Below, piece by piece: positions 26,909-36,209 of a DNA stretch of 64,000 nt. Origin of the DNA: Marinimicrococcus flavescens (lineage in GTDB: Bacteria; Pseudomonadota; Alphaproteobacteria; Geminicoccales; Geminicoccaceae); contig JARGEQ010000073.1 of assembly GCA_029211145.1 (NCBI GenBank), positions 1 through 64,000 of the forward strand, written 5' to 3'. The notes under the pieces were generated by a model that saw only the letters and a program-made list of their open reading frames with translations, ran no database searches and was not told the origin of the DNA. The stretch's first letter is position 1, and each line of letters starts with the position of its first letter. The translations under genes and the position numbers were made by a program.

Positions 26909-28191
26909 GAGTGGCCCTGCTCAACCCCGACTGGACCTTCGAGGGCAGCATCTATTTCGGCTGCCGCGAGCCGCATCTGCCCCTCGAGCTGGGCTGGGCG
27001 CGCCAGCAGCTCGAGGCGGACGGGCACCGGGTCCTGATGCTGGACGGCCACCTGCTGGGCCTCGCGGATGCCGAGCTGGCCGCGGAGGTGGCGGCCTTCG
27101 GCCCCGATCTCACCGTCGTCACCACCGCCCCCACCTATCTCTTCTGGCGCTGCGCCCAGCCCGAGCTGCGCGTGCCCATGCGGCTGGTCCAGGCCCTCGA
27201 CGGGATCGGCGGGCGCACCGTGGCGGTGGGCCCGCACGGCTCCACCACGCCGCGCGCCGCTTTGCGCAAGCTCGGCACCGACGCGGTCGCCATGGGCGAG
27301 TGCGAGGAGACGCTGCGCGCCATCGCCGCCGGCGGCTGGGAGGACGTGCCGGGCCTGGCGCTGTGGGAGAGGGGGGAGATCCGGGTCAATGGTGGGCCGC
27401 AGGCCGCCCGCTTCGCCGATGCGCCGGCGCTCTCCTGGCCCGAGGAATGGGTGCGTCGCCACCGCCACCACCATCACCGCTTCGACGACGCGCCGCGCGG
27501 CCCCGGCGCCGAGGTCGAGGCCTCGCGCGGCTGCCCCTACAGCTGCAGCTTCTGCGCCAAGGAGAACTTCCGCGACCGCTACCGGCGCCGCGAGCCGGGT
27601 GCGGTGGTGGCCGAGATCGCGGCCCTGCAGGAGCAGGGGGTCGGGTATGTCTACTTCATCGACGAGATCTTCCTGCCCAACCGGCCGCTTCTGGAAGCGC
27701 TGGTGGGGCGCGGCCTGAAATTCGGCGTGCAGACCCGCATCGATCTGTGGAAGCCCGGGATGCTCGAGCTTCTGGGGAAGGCCGGCTGCGTTTCCATCGA
27801 GGCCGGGGTGGAGAGCCTGACCCGCGAAGGGCGCGACCAGCTCCTCAAGAACTGCAGGCTCGACACCGAGGAGCTGGCGGAGCGCCTGATCGAGGCCAAG
27901 CGTCACGTTCCCTTCGTCCAGGCGAACCTTTTGGAAATGCCCCAGGACGACCCGGCGGTGATCGGGCAGTGGCGCGAGCGGTTGCGCGGCGAGGGGGTCT
28001 GGGCCAACGACCCGGTGCCGCTCTTTCCCTATCCGGGCTCGCCCGACTACCGCCGCCTGTGGGGGCTGCCCGACGAGGAGGCCTGGGAGCGGGCAGTGGA
28101 CTACTATCTCGACACCTTCGTCGACTTCAGCGAGCTGCAGGAGGCGCGCCCGCGCCGCCTCCCCGAGCTCGAGCGGAGCCGGGCGGCATGA
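26905..28191 (+). CDS. B12-binding-type radical SAM protein of the glycan operon
   Basis: A 428-residue protein. An N-terminal B12-binding-like region (about 1-160: RVALLNPDWTFEGSIYF, ELGWARQQLEADGHRV, PDLTVVTTAPTYLFWR) leads into the radical SAM core with Cys210, Cys214 and Cys217 in SRGCPYSCSFC, the CxxxCxxC that binds the 4Fe-4S cluster. A His-rich stretch (HRHHHHR, 186-192) lies before it. GVQTRIDLW and ISIEAGVES-like VSIEAGVESLT are core strands. Family members methylate carbon atoms or rearrange substrates. In this operon the target is probably a sugar or lipid-linked glycan. I recall protein-family models for similar enzymes named after a 'rhizo-twelve' gene set, but I could not check that. 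Confidence 0.87.
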   Translation: MRVALLNPDWTFEGSIYFGCREPHLPLELGWARQQLEADGHRVLMLDGHLLGLADAELAAEVAAFGPDLTVVTTAPTYLFWRCAQPELRVPMRLVQALDGIGGRTVAVGPHGSTTPRAALRKLGTDAVAMGECEETLRAIAAGGWEDVPGLALWERGEIRVNGGPQAARFADAPALSWPEEWVRRHRHHHHRFDDAPRGPGAEVEASRGCPYSCSFCAKENFRDRYRRREPGAVVAEIAALQEQGVGYVYFIDEIFLPNRPLLEALVGRGLKFGVQTRIDLWKPGMLELLGKAGCVSIEAGVESLTREGRDQLLKNCRLDTEELAERLIEAKRHVPFVQANLLEMPQDDPAVIGQWRERLRGEGVWANDPVPLFPYPGSPDYRRLWGLPDEEAWERAVDYYLDTFVDFSELQEARPRRLPELERSRAA

Positions 28192-29270
28192 GGCCGAAGC
28201 GCATCCTCATGACCGCCGACGCGGTGGGCGGGGTCTGGACCTTCGCCCTCGAGCTCGCCTCGGGCCTCGCCGCGGAGGGGGTCGGGACGGTGCTGGCGGT
28301 CCTGGGCCCGCCGCCCGACGAGGCGCAGCGCCGGGCCGCCATGGCCGTGCCGGGCCTGCGGCTGGAGATCACCGGCCTCGACCTCGAATGGCGCGACCGG
28401 CGCGGCATCGACGTGCCGGAGGCGCGCGCGGCGCTTCCGGCACTCGCCCGCGAGAGCGGTGCGGAGCTGGTGCACGTCAACGGCTACCGCGAGGCCGCCT
28501 TCGGCTTCGGGCAGCCGGTGCTTCTGGCAGCCCATTCCTGCGTGGCCTCGTGGTGGCGCGCCTGCCGCGGCGGCACCCCGCCGGCCGATTGGGACGCCTA
28601 TCTGGACGGCGTGCGTCGGGGCCTCGCCGCCGCCGGCGCGGTGGTGGTGCCCAGCCATGCCTTCCTGTCGGCGCTGGAGGCGCATTACGGCCCGCTGGAG
28701 CGGGCGGCGGTGATCCACAACGGCCGCGATTCTTCTGTCAGTTTCCGCGCGGGTCAGCGGCGGAAGGTGATTCTCACGGCCGGCCGGCTCTGGGACGAGG
28801 CCAAGAACGTGGCGGTGCTGGCGGCGGCGGCAAAGCGCCTTTCCTGGCCGGTGCTGGCGGCGGGCGAGGGGGAGGCGGTGCCGGGCCTGCGCCCGCTGGG
28901 CAGGCTCGCCCCGCACGAGCTTTTGGCCCTCATGGCAAAGAGCGAAATCTTCTGCGCGCCTTCCCGCTACGAGCCCTTCGGGCTGGCCGTGCTGGAGGCG
29001 GCCGCCAGCGGGGCGGCCCTGGTGCTCTCCGACATCCCCACCTTCCGCGAGCTCTGGGAAGGGGCGGCGCGCTTCGCACCCGCCGACGATCCCGCCGCTC
29101 TCGCCGGCGTGCTCGAGGAGGTGATCGCCGACGGGCCGCAGCGCCGCGCCCTGCAGCAGGCCGCCCGGGAGCGGGCAAAAGTCTTCACCCGGGCGCGCAT
29201 GACGCGGGGCTATCTGGAGCTCTACCAGCGCCTGCTCGCAGGCACCCGGCCCGGGGAGCAGGCGGCATGA
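28188..29270 (+). CDS. Glycosyltransferase family 4 protein
   Basis: A 360-residue GT-B glycosyltransferase. The N-terminal domain opens with ILMTADAVGGVWTFALELASGLA (GG loop for the acceptor), and the C-terminal domain carries ILTAGRLWDEAKNVAVLAAAA and the donor motif SRYEPFGLAVLEAAASGAALVLSD (E-x7-E), characteristic of retaining GT4 enzymes. It transfers a sugar from a nucleotide donor. The ATG overlaps the previous stop. An AT-rich codon cluster at 28733-28744 (TTCTGTCAGTTT) is identical to one in the gene at 19264 and stands out from the GC-rich codon use here. Confidence 0.9.
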   Translation: MRPKRILMTADAVGGVWTFALELASGLAAEGVGTVLAVLGPPPDEAQRRAAMAVPGLRLEITGLDLEWRDRRGIDVPEARAALPALARESGAELVHVNGYREAAFGFGQPVLLAAHSCVASWWRACRGGTPPADWDAYLDGVRRGLAAAGAVVVPSHAFLSALEAHYGPLERAAVIHNGRDSSVSFRAGQRRKVILTAGRLWDEAKNVAVLAAAAKRLSWPVLAAGEGEAVPGLRPLGRLAPHELLALMAKSEIFCAPSRYEPFGLAVLEAAASGAALVLSDIPTFRELWEGAARFAPADDPAALAGVLEEVIADGPQRRALQQAARERAKVFTRARMTRGYLELYQRLLAGTRPGEQAA

Positions 29271-30424
29271 GGGTCGTGATCTTCTGCCACTCGCTGGCTT
29301 CCTGCTGGAACCACGGCAACGCCCATTTCCTGCGCGGCGTGGTGCGCGAGCTGGGCAGGCTGGGCCACGAGGTCCGGGTCCTCGAGCCGGCCCATGGCTG
29401 GAGCCGCCAGAACCTGGTTCGCGACCACGGGGAAGCGGCGCTGGAGGACTGGCGGGTCGTCTGCCCCGGCATGGCGCCGGTCCTCTACGAGGGCGAGCTG
29501 CCCGATCTCGACGCGGCGCTGGAGGGGGCGGATCTCGTGCTGGTGCACGAGTGGAACCCGCCGGCGCTGGTGGCGGCGGTGGGCCGGCACCGGGCCCAAG
29601 GCGGCCGCTACGTGCTGCTCTTCCACGACACCCACCACCGCGCGGTGAGCGAGCCAGAGGCCATCGATGCCCTCGAGCTCGAGTCCTATGACGGCGTGCT
29701 GGCCTTTGGCGCGGTGCTGCGCGAGCGCTATCTGGCTCGCGGCTGGGGGCGACGGGTCCGGGTCTGGCACGAGGCCGCCGACACCGCCCTCTTCCGGCCC
29801 CTGCCGGAGATAGCACCGGTGGGCGATCTGGTGTGGATCGGCAACTGGGGCGACGGCGAGCGCACCGCCGAGCTTGGCGAGTTCCTGCTGGAGCCGGTGC
29901 GCCGGCTGGGGCTCGATGCCACCGTGCACGGCGTGCGCTACCCGGCAGACGCGCTGGCGGCGCTGGAGGAGAGCGGCCTGGTCTACCGGGGCTGGCTCCC
30001 CAACCACGCGGCCCCGCGCGTCCTCGCCCGGCACCGGGTCACCGTGCACGTGCCGCGCCGGCCCTACGTGGCGATGCTGCCGGGCATTCCCACGATCCGC
30101 GTGTTCGAGGCCCTGGCCTGCGGCATCCCGCTGGTCTGCGCCCCCTGGCGCGACGAGGAGGGGCTCTTTCCCCAGGGTGCCTGGCTCACCGCCCGCAATG
30201 GCGAGGAGATGACCCGCCATCTGCGCGACGTGCTGATGGACGAGGCGCTGCGCCGGGAGCTGGTCGGCACCGGCCTCGCCGCAATCCGCGAGCGCCACAG
30301 CTGCGCCCACCGGGTGGCCGAGCTTTTGGGCATCTACGAGGAAATCGCCGGCCCTGCGGCCGGCAGGCATGCGAAAACCGCCGGCACTGCGGCCGCGGGA
30401 GAGGAGAAGCGCCGATGCGCCTAG
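29267..30424 (+). CDS. Glycosyltransferase, CgeB/GT4-like
   Basis: A 385-residue GT-B-type protein. It begins MRVVIFCHSLASCWNHGNAHFLRGVVRELGRLGHEV; the C-terminal half has GDLVWIGNWGDGERTAEL, YRGWLPNHAAPRVLARHRVTVHVPRR and IRVFEALACGIPLVCAPWRDEEGLF, the E-x-C-G-x-P pattern of CgeB/glycosyl_transferase_1-type donor domains. It overlaps the next gene by 10 bp. The Ala/Lys-rich C-terminal tail (GPAAGRHAKTAGTAAAGEEKRR) looks unstructured. Donor and acceptor are unknown. Confidence 0.82.
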   Translation: MRVVIFCHSLASCWNHGNAHFLRGVVRELGRLGHEVRVLEPAHGWSRQNLVRDHGEAALEDWRVVCPGMAPVLYEGELPDLDAALEGADLVLVHEWNPPALVAAVGRHRAQGGRYVLLFHDTHHRAVSEPEAIDALELESYDGVLAFGAVLRERYLARGWGRRVRVWHEAADTALFRPLPEIAPVGDLVWIGNWGDGERTAELGEFLLEPVRRLGLDATVHGVRYPADALAALEESGLVYRGWLPNHAAPRVLARHRVTVHVPRRPYVAMLPGIPTIRVFEALACGIPLVCAPWRDEEGLFPQGAWLTARNGEEMTRHLRDVLMDEALRRELVGTGLAAIRERHSCAHRVAELLGIYEEIAGPAAGRHAKTAGTAAAGEEKRRCA

Positions 30425-31497
30425 CCTTCATCGGCTCGAGCCTCGTCTCGTCCTACTGGAACGGGGCCGCCACCTATTATCGCGGGCTTCTTGGGGCGCT
30501 GGCGCAGCGCGGCCACGCCATCACCTTCCTCGAGCCCGACGCCTTCGGCCGCCAGCAGCACCGCGACATCCCCGATCCCGACTGGGCCCGGGTGGTGGTC
30601 TGGCCGGCCGACCAGGCGGGCATGGCCCGGGCCCTGGAGGCCGCCGCCGGCCACGATGTGATCGTCAAGGCGAGCGGGGTGGGGGTGTTCGACGCCGAGC
30701 TCGAGGAGGCGGTGCTCTCGCTGCGCCGCCAGGGCAGCATCGTGGCCTTCTGGGACGTCGACGCGCCGGCCACCCTGGAGAGCGTGGAGAAGGACCCGGA
30801 CAACCCGTTCCGCGGCCTCGTGCCCCGCTACGACCTCGTGCTCACCTATGGCGGCGGCGATCCGGTGGTGCGCGCCTACGAGCGGCTGGGGGCGCGGCGC
30901 TGCGTGCCGGTCTACAACGCCCTCGATCCCGCCACCCACCATCCGGTCCCGCCCGATCCGGCCCTCGATGCCGATCTGGGCTTCCTGGGCAACCGCCTGC
31001 CCGACCGCGAGGCCAGGGTGGAGGCGTTCTTCCTCGAGGCCGCCCGGCGCCTGCCCGAGCGCTCCTTCCTCCTGGGCGGGGCCGGCTGGGAGGACAAGGC
31101 GCTGCCCGCCAACGTCCGGGCCATCGGCCACGTGCCCACCGCCCGGCACAACGGCTTCAACTGCTCGGCCCTGGCGGTCCTCAACGTCAACCGCGCCAGC
31201 ATGGCCCGCTACGGCTTCTCGCCGCCCACCCGGGTGTTCGAGGCGGCCGGTGCGGGCGCCTGCCTGATCAGCGACGCCTGGGAGGGGATCGAGACCTTCC
31301 TCGAGCCCGGCCGCGAGGTGCTGGTGGCCCGGGACGGGGCGGAGGTGGCGGCCCACCTGGCGGGCCTCGACCGCGGGCGTGCGCGGGCCATCGGCGAGGC
31401 GGCGCGGTGGCGGGTCCTGGCCCACCACACCTACGAGCAGCGCGCCGCCTTGTGCGAGGCGGTGCTCGAGGGGCGCGGGCGGGAGGCGGCGGCATGA
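30415..31497 (+). CDS. CgeB family glycosyltransferase
   Basis: A 360-residue protein related to its neighbours at 29267 and 31494. Features are MRLAFIGSSLVSSYWNGAATYYRGLLGALAQRGHAITFLEPDAFGRQQHRDI at the N-terminus, the DVDAP segment (AFWDVDAPATLE), DADLGFLGNRLPDREARV opening the second domain, and TRVFEAAGAGACLISDAWEGIETFLEPGREVL, the donor-binding signature. The three adjacent genes look like diverged copies, which suggests assembly of a short oligosaccharide with several different linkages. It starts inside the end of the previous gene and ends in ATGA overlap with the next. Confidence 0.85.
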   Translation: MRLAFIGSSLVSSYWNGAATYYRGLLGALAQRGHAITFLEPDAFGRQQHRDIPDPDWARVVVWPADQAGMARALEAAAGHDVIVKASGVGVFDAELEEAVLSLRRQGSIVAFWDVDAPATLESVEKDPDNPFRGLVPRYDLVLTYGGGDPVVRAYERLGARRCVPVYNALDPATHHPVPPDPALDADLGFLGNRLPDREARVEAFFLEAARRLPERSFLLGGAGWEDKALPANVRAIGHVPTARHNGFNCSALAVLNVNRASMARYGFSPPTRVFEAAGAGACLISDAWEGIETFLEPGREVLVARDGAEVAAHLAGLDRGRARAIGEAARWRVLAHHTYEQRAALCEAVLEGRGREAAA

Positions 31498-32585
31498 GGC
31501 TCGTGGTCTTGGGCCTGAGCATCACCTCCTCCTGGGGCAACGGCCACGCCACCACCTTCCGTGCGCTCCTCAGGGGCATGGCGGCACGCGGCCACGAGGT
31601 GAGCTTCCTCGAGCGCGACGTGCCGTGGTACGCCGCCAACCGCGACCTGCCCGAGCCGCCCTTCTGCCGGACCTTCCTCTATGGCGAGCCGGGCGAGCTG
31701 AAGGAGCGTTTCGCCGGCCTCGTGGCGGACGCCGACACGGTGATGGTGGGCTCCTACGTCCCCGACGGGATCGAGGTCGCCGCCTGGGCCTGCGCCACCG
31801 CGCGCGGCGTCACCGCGTTCTACGACATCGACACGCCGGTCACCCTGGCGGCCCTGGAGCGGGGCGAGTGCGCCTATCTGGCGCCGGGCCTGATCCCGGG
31901 CTTCGATCTCTATCTCTCCTTCACCGGCGGGCCGGTGCTGGAGCGGCTGGAGAAGGTCTGGGGGGCGCGGGCGGCACGGCCGCTCTACTGCTCGGTCGAC
32001 ACCGACGCCTACCGGCCTACAGGGCAAAAGCCCCGCCTGGCGCTGGGCTATCTGGGCACCTACAGCCCCGACCGCCAGCCGGGCCTCGATTCCCTGCTCC
32101 TGGAGCCGGCGCGGCGCTGCCCGAAGCTGCGCTTCGCCGTGGCCGGGCCGCAATATCCGGCGGAGATCGCCTGGCCCGCCAATGTCGAGCGCACCGAGCA
32201 CCTGCCGCCCGCCGCCCATCCGGGCTTCTACGGGGCCCAGCTTTTCACCCTCAACGTCACCCGCGCCGACATGCGCGCGGCCGGCCACGCCCCGAGTGTG
32301 CGCCTGTTCGAGGCGGCGGCCTGCGGCGTGCCGGTGATCAGCGACCGCTGGCCCGGCATCGAGGAGCTCTTCCGCCCGGGCGAGGAGATCCTGCTGGCCG
32401 AGAGGCCGGAGGAGGTAGTGGCCCTGCTGCAGGAGCTTCCCGAGGAGCGCCGCCGCGCCATCGGCGCCGCCGCCCGCGAGCGGGTGCTGCGCGCCCATGG
32501 TGCGGAGGCCCGCGCCGGCGAGCTCGAGACATGGCTCGAGGAGGCCCGCCGGGCGCGTCCCGGTGCCGGCCGCCCGGCCGCCTGA
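31494..32585 (+). CDS. CgeB family glycosyltransferase
   Basis: A 363-residue paralogue of the preceding gene. It begins MRLVVLGLSITSSWGNGHATTFRALLRGMAARGHEVSFLERDVPWYA; the middle has the corresponding DIDTP segment (AFYDIDTPVTLAALE), LGYLGTYSPDRQPGLDSLL opens the second domain, and SVRLFEAAACGVPVISDRWPGIEELFRPGEEIL is the donor motif. It ends 27 bp before the UXS gene, the only noticeable gap within the operon. Function is inferred from the family and neighbours; the linkage formed is not predictable. Confidence 0.85.
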   Translation: MRLVVLGLSITSSWGNGHATTFRALLRGMAARGHEVSFLERDVPWYAANRDLPEPPFCRTFLYGEPGELKERFAGLVADADTVMVGSYVPDGIEVAAWACATARGVTAFYDIDTPVTLAALERGECAYLAPGLIPGFDLYLSFTGGPVLERLEKVWGARAARPLYCSVDTDAYRPTGQKPRLALGYLGTYSPDRQPGLDSLLLEPARRCPKLRFAVAGPQYPAEIAWPANVERTEHLPPAAHPGFYGAQLFTLNVTRADMRAAGHAPSVRLFEAAACGVPVISDRWPGIEELFRPGEEILLAERPEEVVALLQELPEERRRAIGAAARERVLRAHGAEARAGELETWLEEARRARPGAGRPAA

Positions 32586-32612
32586 TCCCCTGAGATCCGA
32601 GGAGCAGCAGCG

Positions 32613-33656
32613 ATGCGCCAGCCAAGGTCCCGGACCATCCTCGTCACCGGCGGCGCCGGCTTCATCGGCTCGCATCTGTGCGAGGCGCTGCTGGCCCTGG
32701 GGCACCGGGTGATCTGCCTGGACGATTTCGAGACCGGCAGTCCCGCCAATCTCGCCGCCGTAGCCGGCCATCCGCGCTTTTCCCTGATCGAGCACGACGT
32801 GGCCCGGCCGCTGCCGTCCGGGCTGCGCCCCGAGATCATCTGCAACCTCGCCTGCCCGGCCTCGCCGGTGCACTACCAGCGCGACCCGGTCCACACCCTC
32901 AAGACCAGCGTCATGGGCGCCCTGCACCTGCTGGAGCTCGCCCGGGCCACCGGGGCCAGGATCCTCCAGGCCTCGACCAGCGAGGTCTACGGCGATCCCG
33001 AGCTGCACCCGCAGGCCGAGGGCTACTGGGGCAATGTCAACCCGATCGGCCCGCGGGCCTGCTACGACGAGGGCAAGCGGGCCGCCGAGACGCTGTTCTT
33101 CGATTTCCACCGCCAGCACGGCGTTGCCATCAAGGTAGCGCGGATCTTCAACACCTACGGCCCGCGCATGCACCCCGAGGACGGGCGGATCGTCTCCAAT
33201 TTCGTGGTCCAGGCGCTCAGGGGCGAGCCGCTCACGGTGCATGGCGACGGTCGCCAGACCCGCTCCTTCTGCCATGTCGACGACATGGTGCGGGCGCTGA
33301 TCGCCTTGATGGAGAGCGAGCCCGGCATCACCGGCCCGATCAATCTCGGCAATCCCGAGGAGCTGGAGGTGATCGAGGTGGCGCGCCGGGTCCTGGCGCT
33401 CACCGGCTCCGCCTCGCCCATCGTGTTCCGCCCGCTGCCGGTGGACGACCCGCGCCGCCGCCGCCCGTCCATCGAGCGGGCCCGGACGCTGCTCGGCTGG
33501 CAGCCGCGGGTCGGGCTCGAGGACGGGCTCGCCCGCACCGTGGCGCATTTCGCCGAGCGGCTGCGGCCGGCCGCCCCGGCTCCCGCCCGTCCGCGCGTGC
33601 CCGCTCCCCTCGACGGCGCTGCCTTCGGGAACGCGGCCCTCGGCCAGCCGTTCTAG
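32613..33656 (+). CDS. UDP-glucuronic acid decarboxylase (UDP-xylose synthase)
   Basis: A 347-residue UXS-family enzyme that converts UDP-glucuronate to UDP-xylose with bound NAD. TGGAGFIGSHL is at 12-22, NLACPASPVHYQRDPVHTLKTSVMG is the diagnostic UXS segment (about 78-102), STSEVYGDPELHPQAEGYWGNVNPIGPRACYDEGKRAAE contains Glu124, Tyr151 and Lys155. The C-terminal ~30 residues are Pro/Ala-rich and probably disordered. An AGGAGCAGCAG-type ribosome site precedes the ATG. The precursor could be made by the dehydrogenase at 42113, so xylose or a xylose-derived sugar is a likely component of the glycan. Confidence 0.93.
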   Translation: MRQPRSRTILVTGGAGFIGSHLCEALLALGHRVICLDDFETGSPANLAAVAGHPRFSLIEHDVARPLPSGLRPEIICNLACPASPVHYQRDPVHTLKTSVMGALHLLELARATGARILQASTSEVYGDPELHPQAEGYWGNVNPIGPRACYDEGKRAAETLFFDFHRQHGVAIKVARIFNTYGPRMHPEDGRIVSNFVVQALRGEPLTVHGDGRQTRSFCHVDDMVRALIALMESEPGITGPINLGNPEELEVIEVARRVLALTGSASPIVFRPLPVDDPRRRRPSIERARTLLGWQPRVGLEDGLARTVAHFAERLRPAAPAPARPRVPAPLDGAAFGNAALGQPF

Positions 33657-33718
33657 GAAGCGCGCGCCGGGCAGGAGCCGGTGTCGGCGGCGCGCAGCCC
33701 GAAGCCGAGGGAAGGACC

Positions 33719-34015
33719 ATGAGCGAGAGCCGGACCACCACCGACCACGCCGCCATCAAGCGCTGGGCCGAGGAGCGTGGCGGCCGCCCCGCCGTGGTAG
33801 CGGCCACGCACCGCGACGAAGGCGCCGCGCGTCCTGGCGAGGCCGGAGGCATCCTGCGAATCGATTTCGAGGGAACGGGAGACGCACCCGGTCTCGAGAC
33901 GATCTCGTGGGACGAGTTCTTCGAGATCTTCGAGGCGAACAAGCTGGCTTTTCTCCACCAGGAGAAGACCAGTGACGGCTCCACCAGCCGTTTCTTCAAG
34001 CTCGTCTCCCGCTGA
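33719..34015 (+). CDS. Small conserved protein of unknown function
   Basis: A 98-residue soluble protein: MSESRTTTDHAAIKRWAEERGGRPAVV, then GGILRIDFEGTGDAPGLETISWDEFFEIFEANKLAFLHQEKT and a C-terminal RFFKLVSR. I have seen similar short proteins (TTTDHxxIxxWAEERGGRPA..ILRIDF..ISWDEFFxxFE) in proteobacteria, sometimes loosely annotated with glucan-branching enzyme, but no activity can be read from the sequence. It has GGAAGG 4 nt before the ATG and lies 62 bp after UXS and 118 bp before the response regulator. Confidence 0.7.
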   Translation: MSESRTTTDHAAIKRWAEERGGRPAVVAATHRDEGAARPGEAGGILRIDFEGTGDAPGLETISWDEFFEIFEANKLAFLHQEKTSDGSTSRFFKLVSR

Positions 34016-34133
34016 TCCCGCCGAACGCATGAACGCAGGATGTCGAGGAGCAAGGGCAATGGTGCCCTCGCCGAAACCGCTTATACTCGCGGGCAGCCGG
34101 CGCGAGGTGCCGGCGGGGGATGGAGGACCGGGT

Positions 34134-34499
34134 GTGAGTGAGGCCGAGGGCAAGCGGCTGCTCGTTGTCGAGGACGAGTTTCTGATCGCCTTTGACCTGC
34201 AGGGACTTCTCGAGCGGGCGGGCCATACGGTGGTGGGACCGGCCGGAAGCGTCGCGGAGGGACTGGCGCTGGCGGGCGGCGAGATGCTGGACGGCGCCCT
34301 GCTCGACATCAACCTGCAGGGCGAGAAGGTGACCGAGCTGGCCAATGCGCTCGCCGCGCGGGGCGTGCCGTTCCTGTTCCTGTCGGGCTACGGCGCCTCG
34401 GAGCTGCCGCCCGGCCATGACGGGGCGCCGGTGCTGCCCAAGCCGTTCAACGAGAGCGAGCTTTTGACGGCGGTCGCAGGCTTCGCCCCGCGCGGCTGA
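34134..34499 (+). CDS. Single-domain response regulator
   Basis: A 121-residue receiver domain only, without an output domain. Acidic pocket Glu13/Asp14 (VVEDE), phosphoacceptor Asp58 (LLDIN), Ser84 (FLSGYG) and Lys103 (PKPF) are all present. The GTG start at 34134 is preceded by GGAGG with 7-nt spacing, and a TATACT hexamer lies 46 nt upstream. Such free receivers often act on PAS histidine kinases or as phosphate sinks in alphaproteobacteria. No kinase gene is near, so its partner is encoded elsewhere. The longer frame upstream of the GTG has no receiver similarity. Confidence 0.88.
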   Translation: MSEAEGKRLLVVEDEFLIAFDLQGLLERAGHTVVGPAGSVAEGLALAGGEMLDGALLDINLQGEKVTELANALAARGVPFLFLSGYGASELPPGHDGAPVLPKPFNESELLTAVAGFAPRG

Positions 34500-34553
34500 G
34501 CCCTGCCGCCCGGCGCCGGCCATCGAGCAAGAACCGAGCGGAGACATGCCGCC

Positions 34554-36209
34554 TTGTCCAGCCTGACCGCTTCCGCTTCCTGGCAGGCCCTGGCCGCGCA
34601 TGCCGGGCTGGCCCGCAGCTGGTCGCTGCGCGACCTGTTCGCCGCCGATAAGAGCCGCTTCGAGCGCTTCTCCTGCCGTTTCGAGGACCTGCTGCTCGAC
34701 TATTCCAAGCATCTGGCGACCGGCGAGACCCTCCGTCTGCTCCTCGATCTCGCCCGCGAGCGCGATGTGGAAGGCTGGCGCCAGCGCATGGTCGCCGGCC
34801 GGAAGATCAATGCCAGCGAGGGGCGGGCGGTGCTGCACACCGCTCTGCGCCACCGCGCCGCGACGCCGGTCGTGGTGGACGGCCGGGACGTCATGCCGGA
34901 GGTCCGGGCGGTCCTCGCCCGGATGAAGGAGTTCTGCGAGGAGATCCGCAGCTTCCGCCGCAAGGGCTTTACCGGCCAGAATCTGACCGACGTGGTCAAT
35001 ATCGGCATCGGCGGCTCCGATCTCGGCCCGCGCATGGTCTGCGAGGCCCTGGCGCCTTTTGCCGAGCCCGGCCACCGCGTCCATTTCGTGAGCAATGTCG
35101 ACCCGGGTGATCTCGTGCGCACCCTGGCCGGGCTCGATGCCGAGCGCACCCTCTTCGTCGTCGCCTCCAAGACCTTCACCACCCAGGAGACCATGACCAA
35201 CGCCGCCAGCGCCAGGGCCTGGCTGGTGGAGCGCATGGGCGGGCAGGAGGCGGCCGTCGCCCGGCATTTCGTGGCGGTCTCCACCAACGAGGAGAAGGTC
35301 CGCGCCTTCGGCATCGACCCCAAGAACATGTTCGGTTTTTGGGACTGGGTCGGCGGGCGCTACTCGCTGTGGTCGGCGATCGGCCTGCCGATCGCGCTCC
35401 ATCTGGGCTTTGCCCGGTTCGAGGAGCTGCTCGACGGTGCCCACGCCATGGACCGGCATTTCCAGGAGACACCGCTCGAGCGCAACATGCCGGTGCTCAT
35501 GGGGCTTCTCGGGGTCTGGTACACCGACTTTCTGGGCGCAAGCAGCCATGCGGTGCTGCCCTACGACCAGAATCTCCACCGCTTCGCCGCCCATCTCCAG
35601 CAGCTCGACATGGAGAGCAACGGCAAGTCGGTCGACCGCGCCGGCCGCGCCGTCGACTATCCCACCGGCCCGGTGGTCTGGGGCGAGCCCGGCACCAACG
35701 GCCAGCACGCCTTCTTCCAGCTCCTCCACCAGGGCACGTCCCTGATCCCCTGCGACTTTCTGGCGGCCGCGAGCAGCCTGACGCCGCTGGGCGACCATCA
35801 CGACAAGCTGCTCGCCAACTTCCTGGCGCAGACGGCGGCGCTGGCCTTCGGCAAGAGCCGGGAGGAGGCCCGGGCCGAGCTGGCGCGGCAGGGGCTCGCA
35901 GGCGAGGCGCTGGAGGCCCTGCTGCCCCACAAGGTCTTCCCCGGCAACCGGCCCTCCAGCTCGCTGCTCTACGAGAAGCTCTCGCCCTACCGGCTGGGCT
36001 CGCTGATCGCCCTCTACGAGCACAAGGTGTTCGTCCAGGGGGTGATCTGGAACATCAACAGCTTCGATCAGTGGGGCGTCGAACTCGGCAAGCAGCTCGC
36101 CGCCCGGATCCTCCCCGCCCTGGCCGGCGAGGCGCTGCCGGAGCCGCCCGACGGTTCGACCGCGGGGCTGCTCGCGCATGTGGCGGCGCTGCGCCGGGAG
36201 GAGGCATAG
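34554..36209 (+). CDS. pgi: Glucose-6-phosphate isomerase
   Basis: A 551-residue phosphoglucose isomerase interconverting glucose-6-phosphate and fructose-6-phosphate. Both family signatures are visible: [14 protein letters not shown] with nearby [44 protein letters not shown], and [23 protein letters not shown] with the catalytic Glu, and the C-terminal [14 protein letters not shown] carrying the catalytic Lys. Length is like the E. coli/eukaryotic form. TTG start at 34554 with GGAG about 10 nt upstream. In this place it would supply fructose- or glucose-phosphate for nucleotide-sugar synthesis as well as glycolysis. Confidence 0.96.
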   Translation: MSSLTASASWQALAAHAGLARSWSLRDLFAADKSRFERFSCRFEDLLLDYSKHLATGETLRLLLDLARERDVEGWRQRMVAGRKINASEGRAVLHTALRHRAATPVVVDGRDVMPEVRAVLARMKEFCEEIRSFRRKGFTGQNLTDVVNIGIGGSDLGPRMVCEALAPFAEPGHRVHFVSNVDPGDLVRTLAGLDAERTLFVVASKTFTTQETMTNAASARAWLVERMGGQEAAVARHFVAVSTNEEKVRAFGIDPKNMFGFWDWVGGRYSLWSAIGLPIALHLGFARFEELLDGAHAMDRHFQETPLERNMPVLMGLLGVWYTDFLGASSHAVLPYDQNLHRFAAHLQQLDMESNGKSVDRAGRAVDYPTGPVVWGEPGTNGQHAFFQLLHQGTSLIPCDFLAAASSLTPLGDHHDKLLANFLAQTAALAFGKSREEARAELARQGLAGEALEALLPHKVFPGNRPSSSLLYEKLSPYRLGSLIALYEHKVFVQGVIWNINSFDQWGVELGKQLAARILPALAGEALPEPPDGSTAGLLAHVAALRREEA

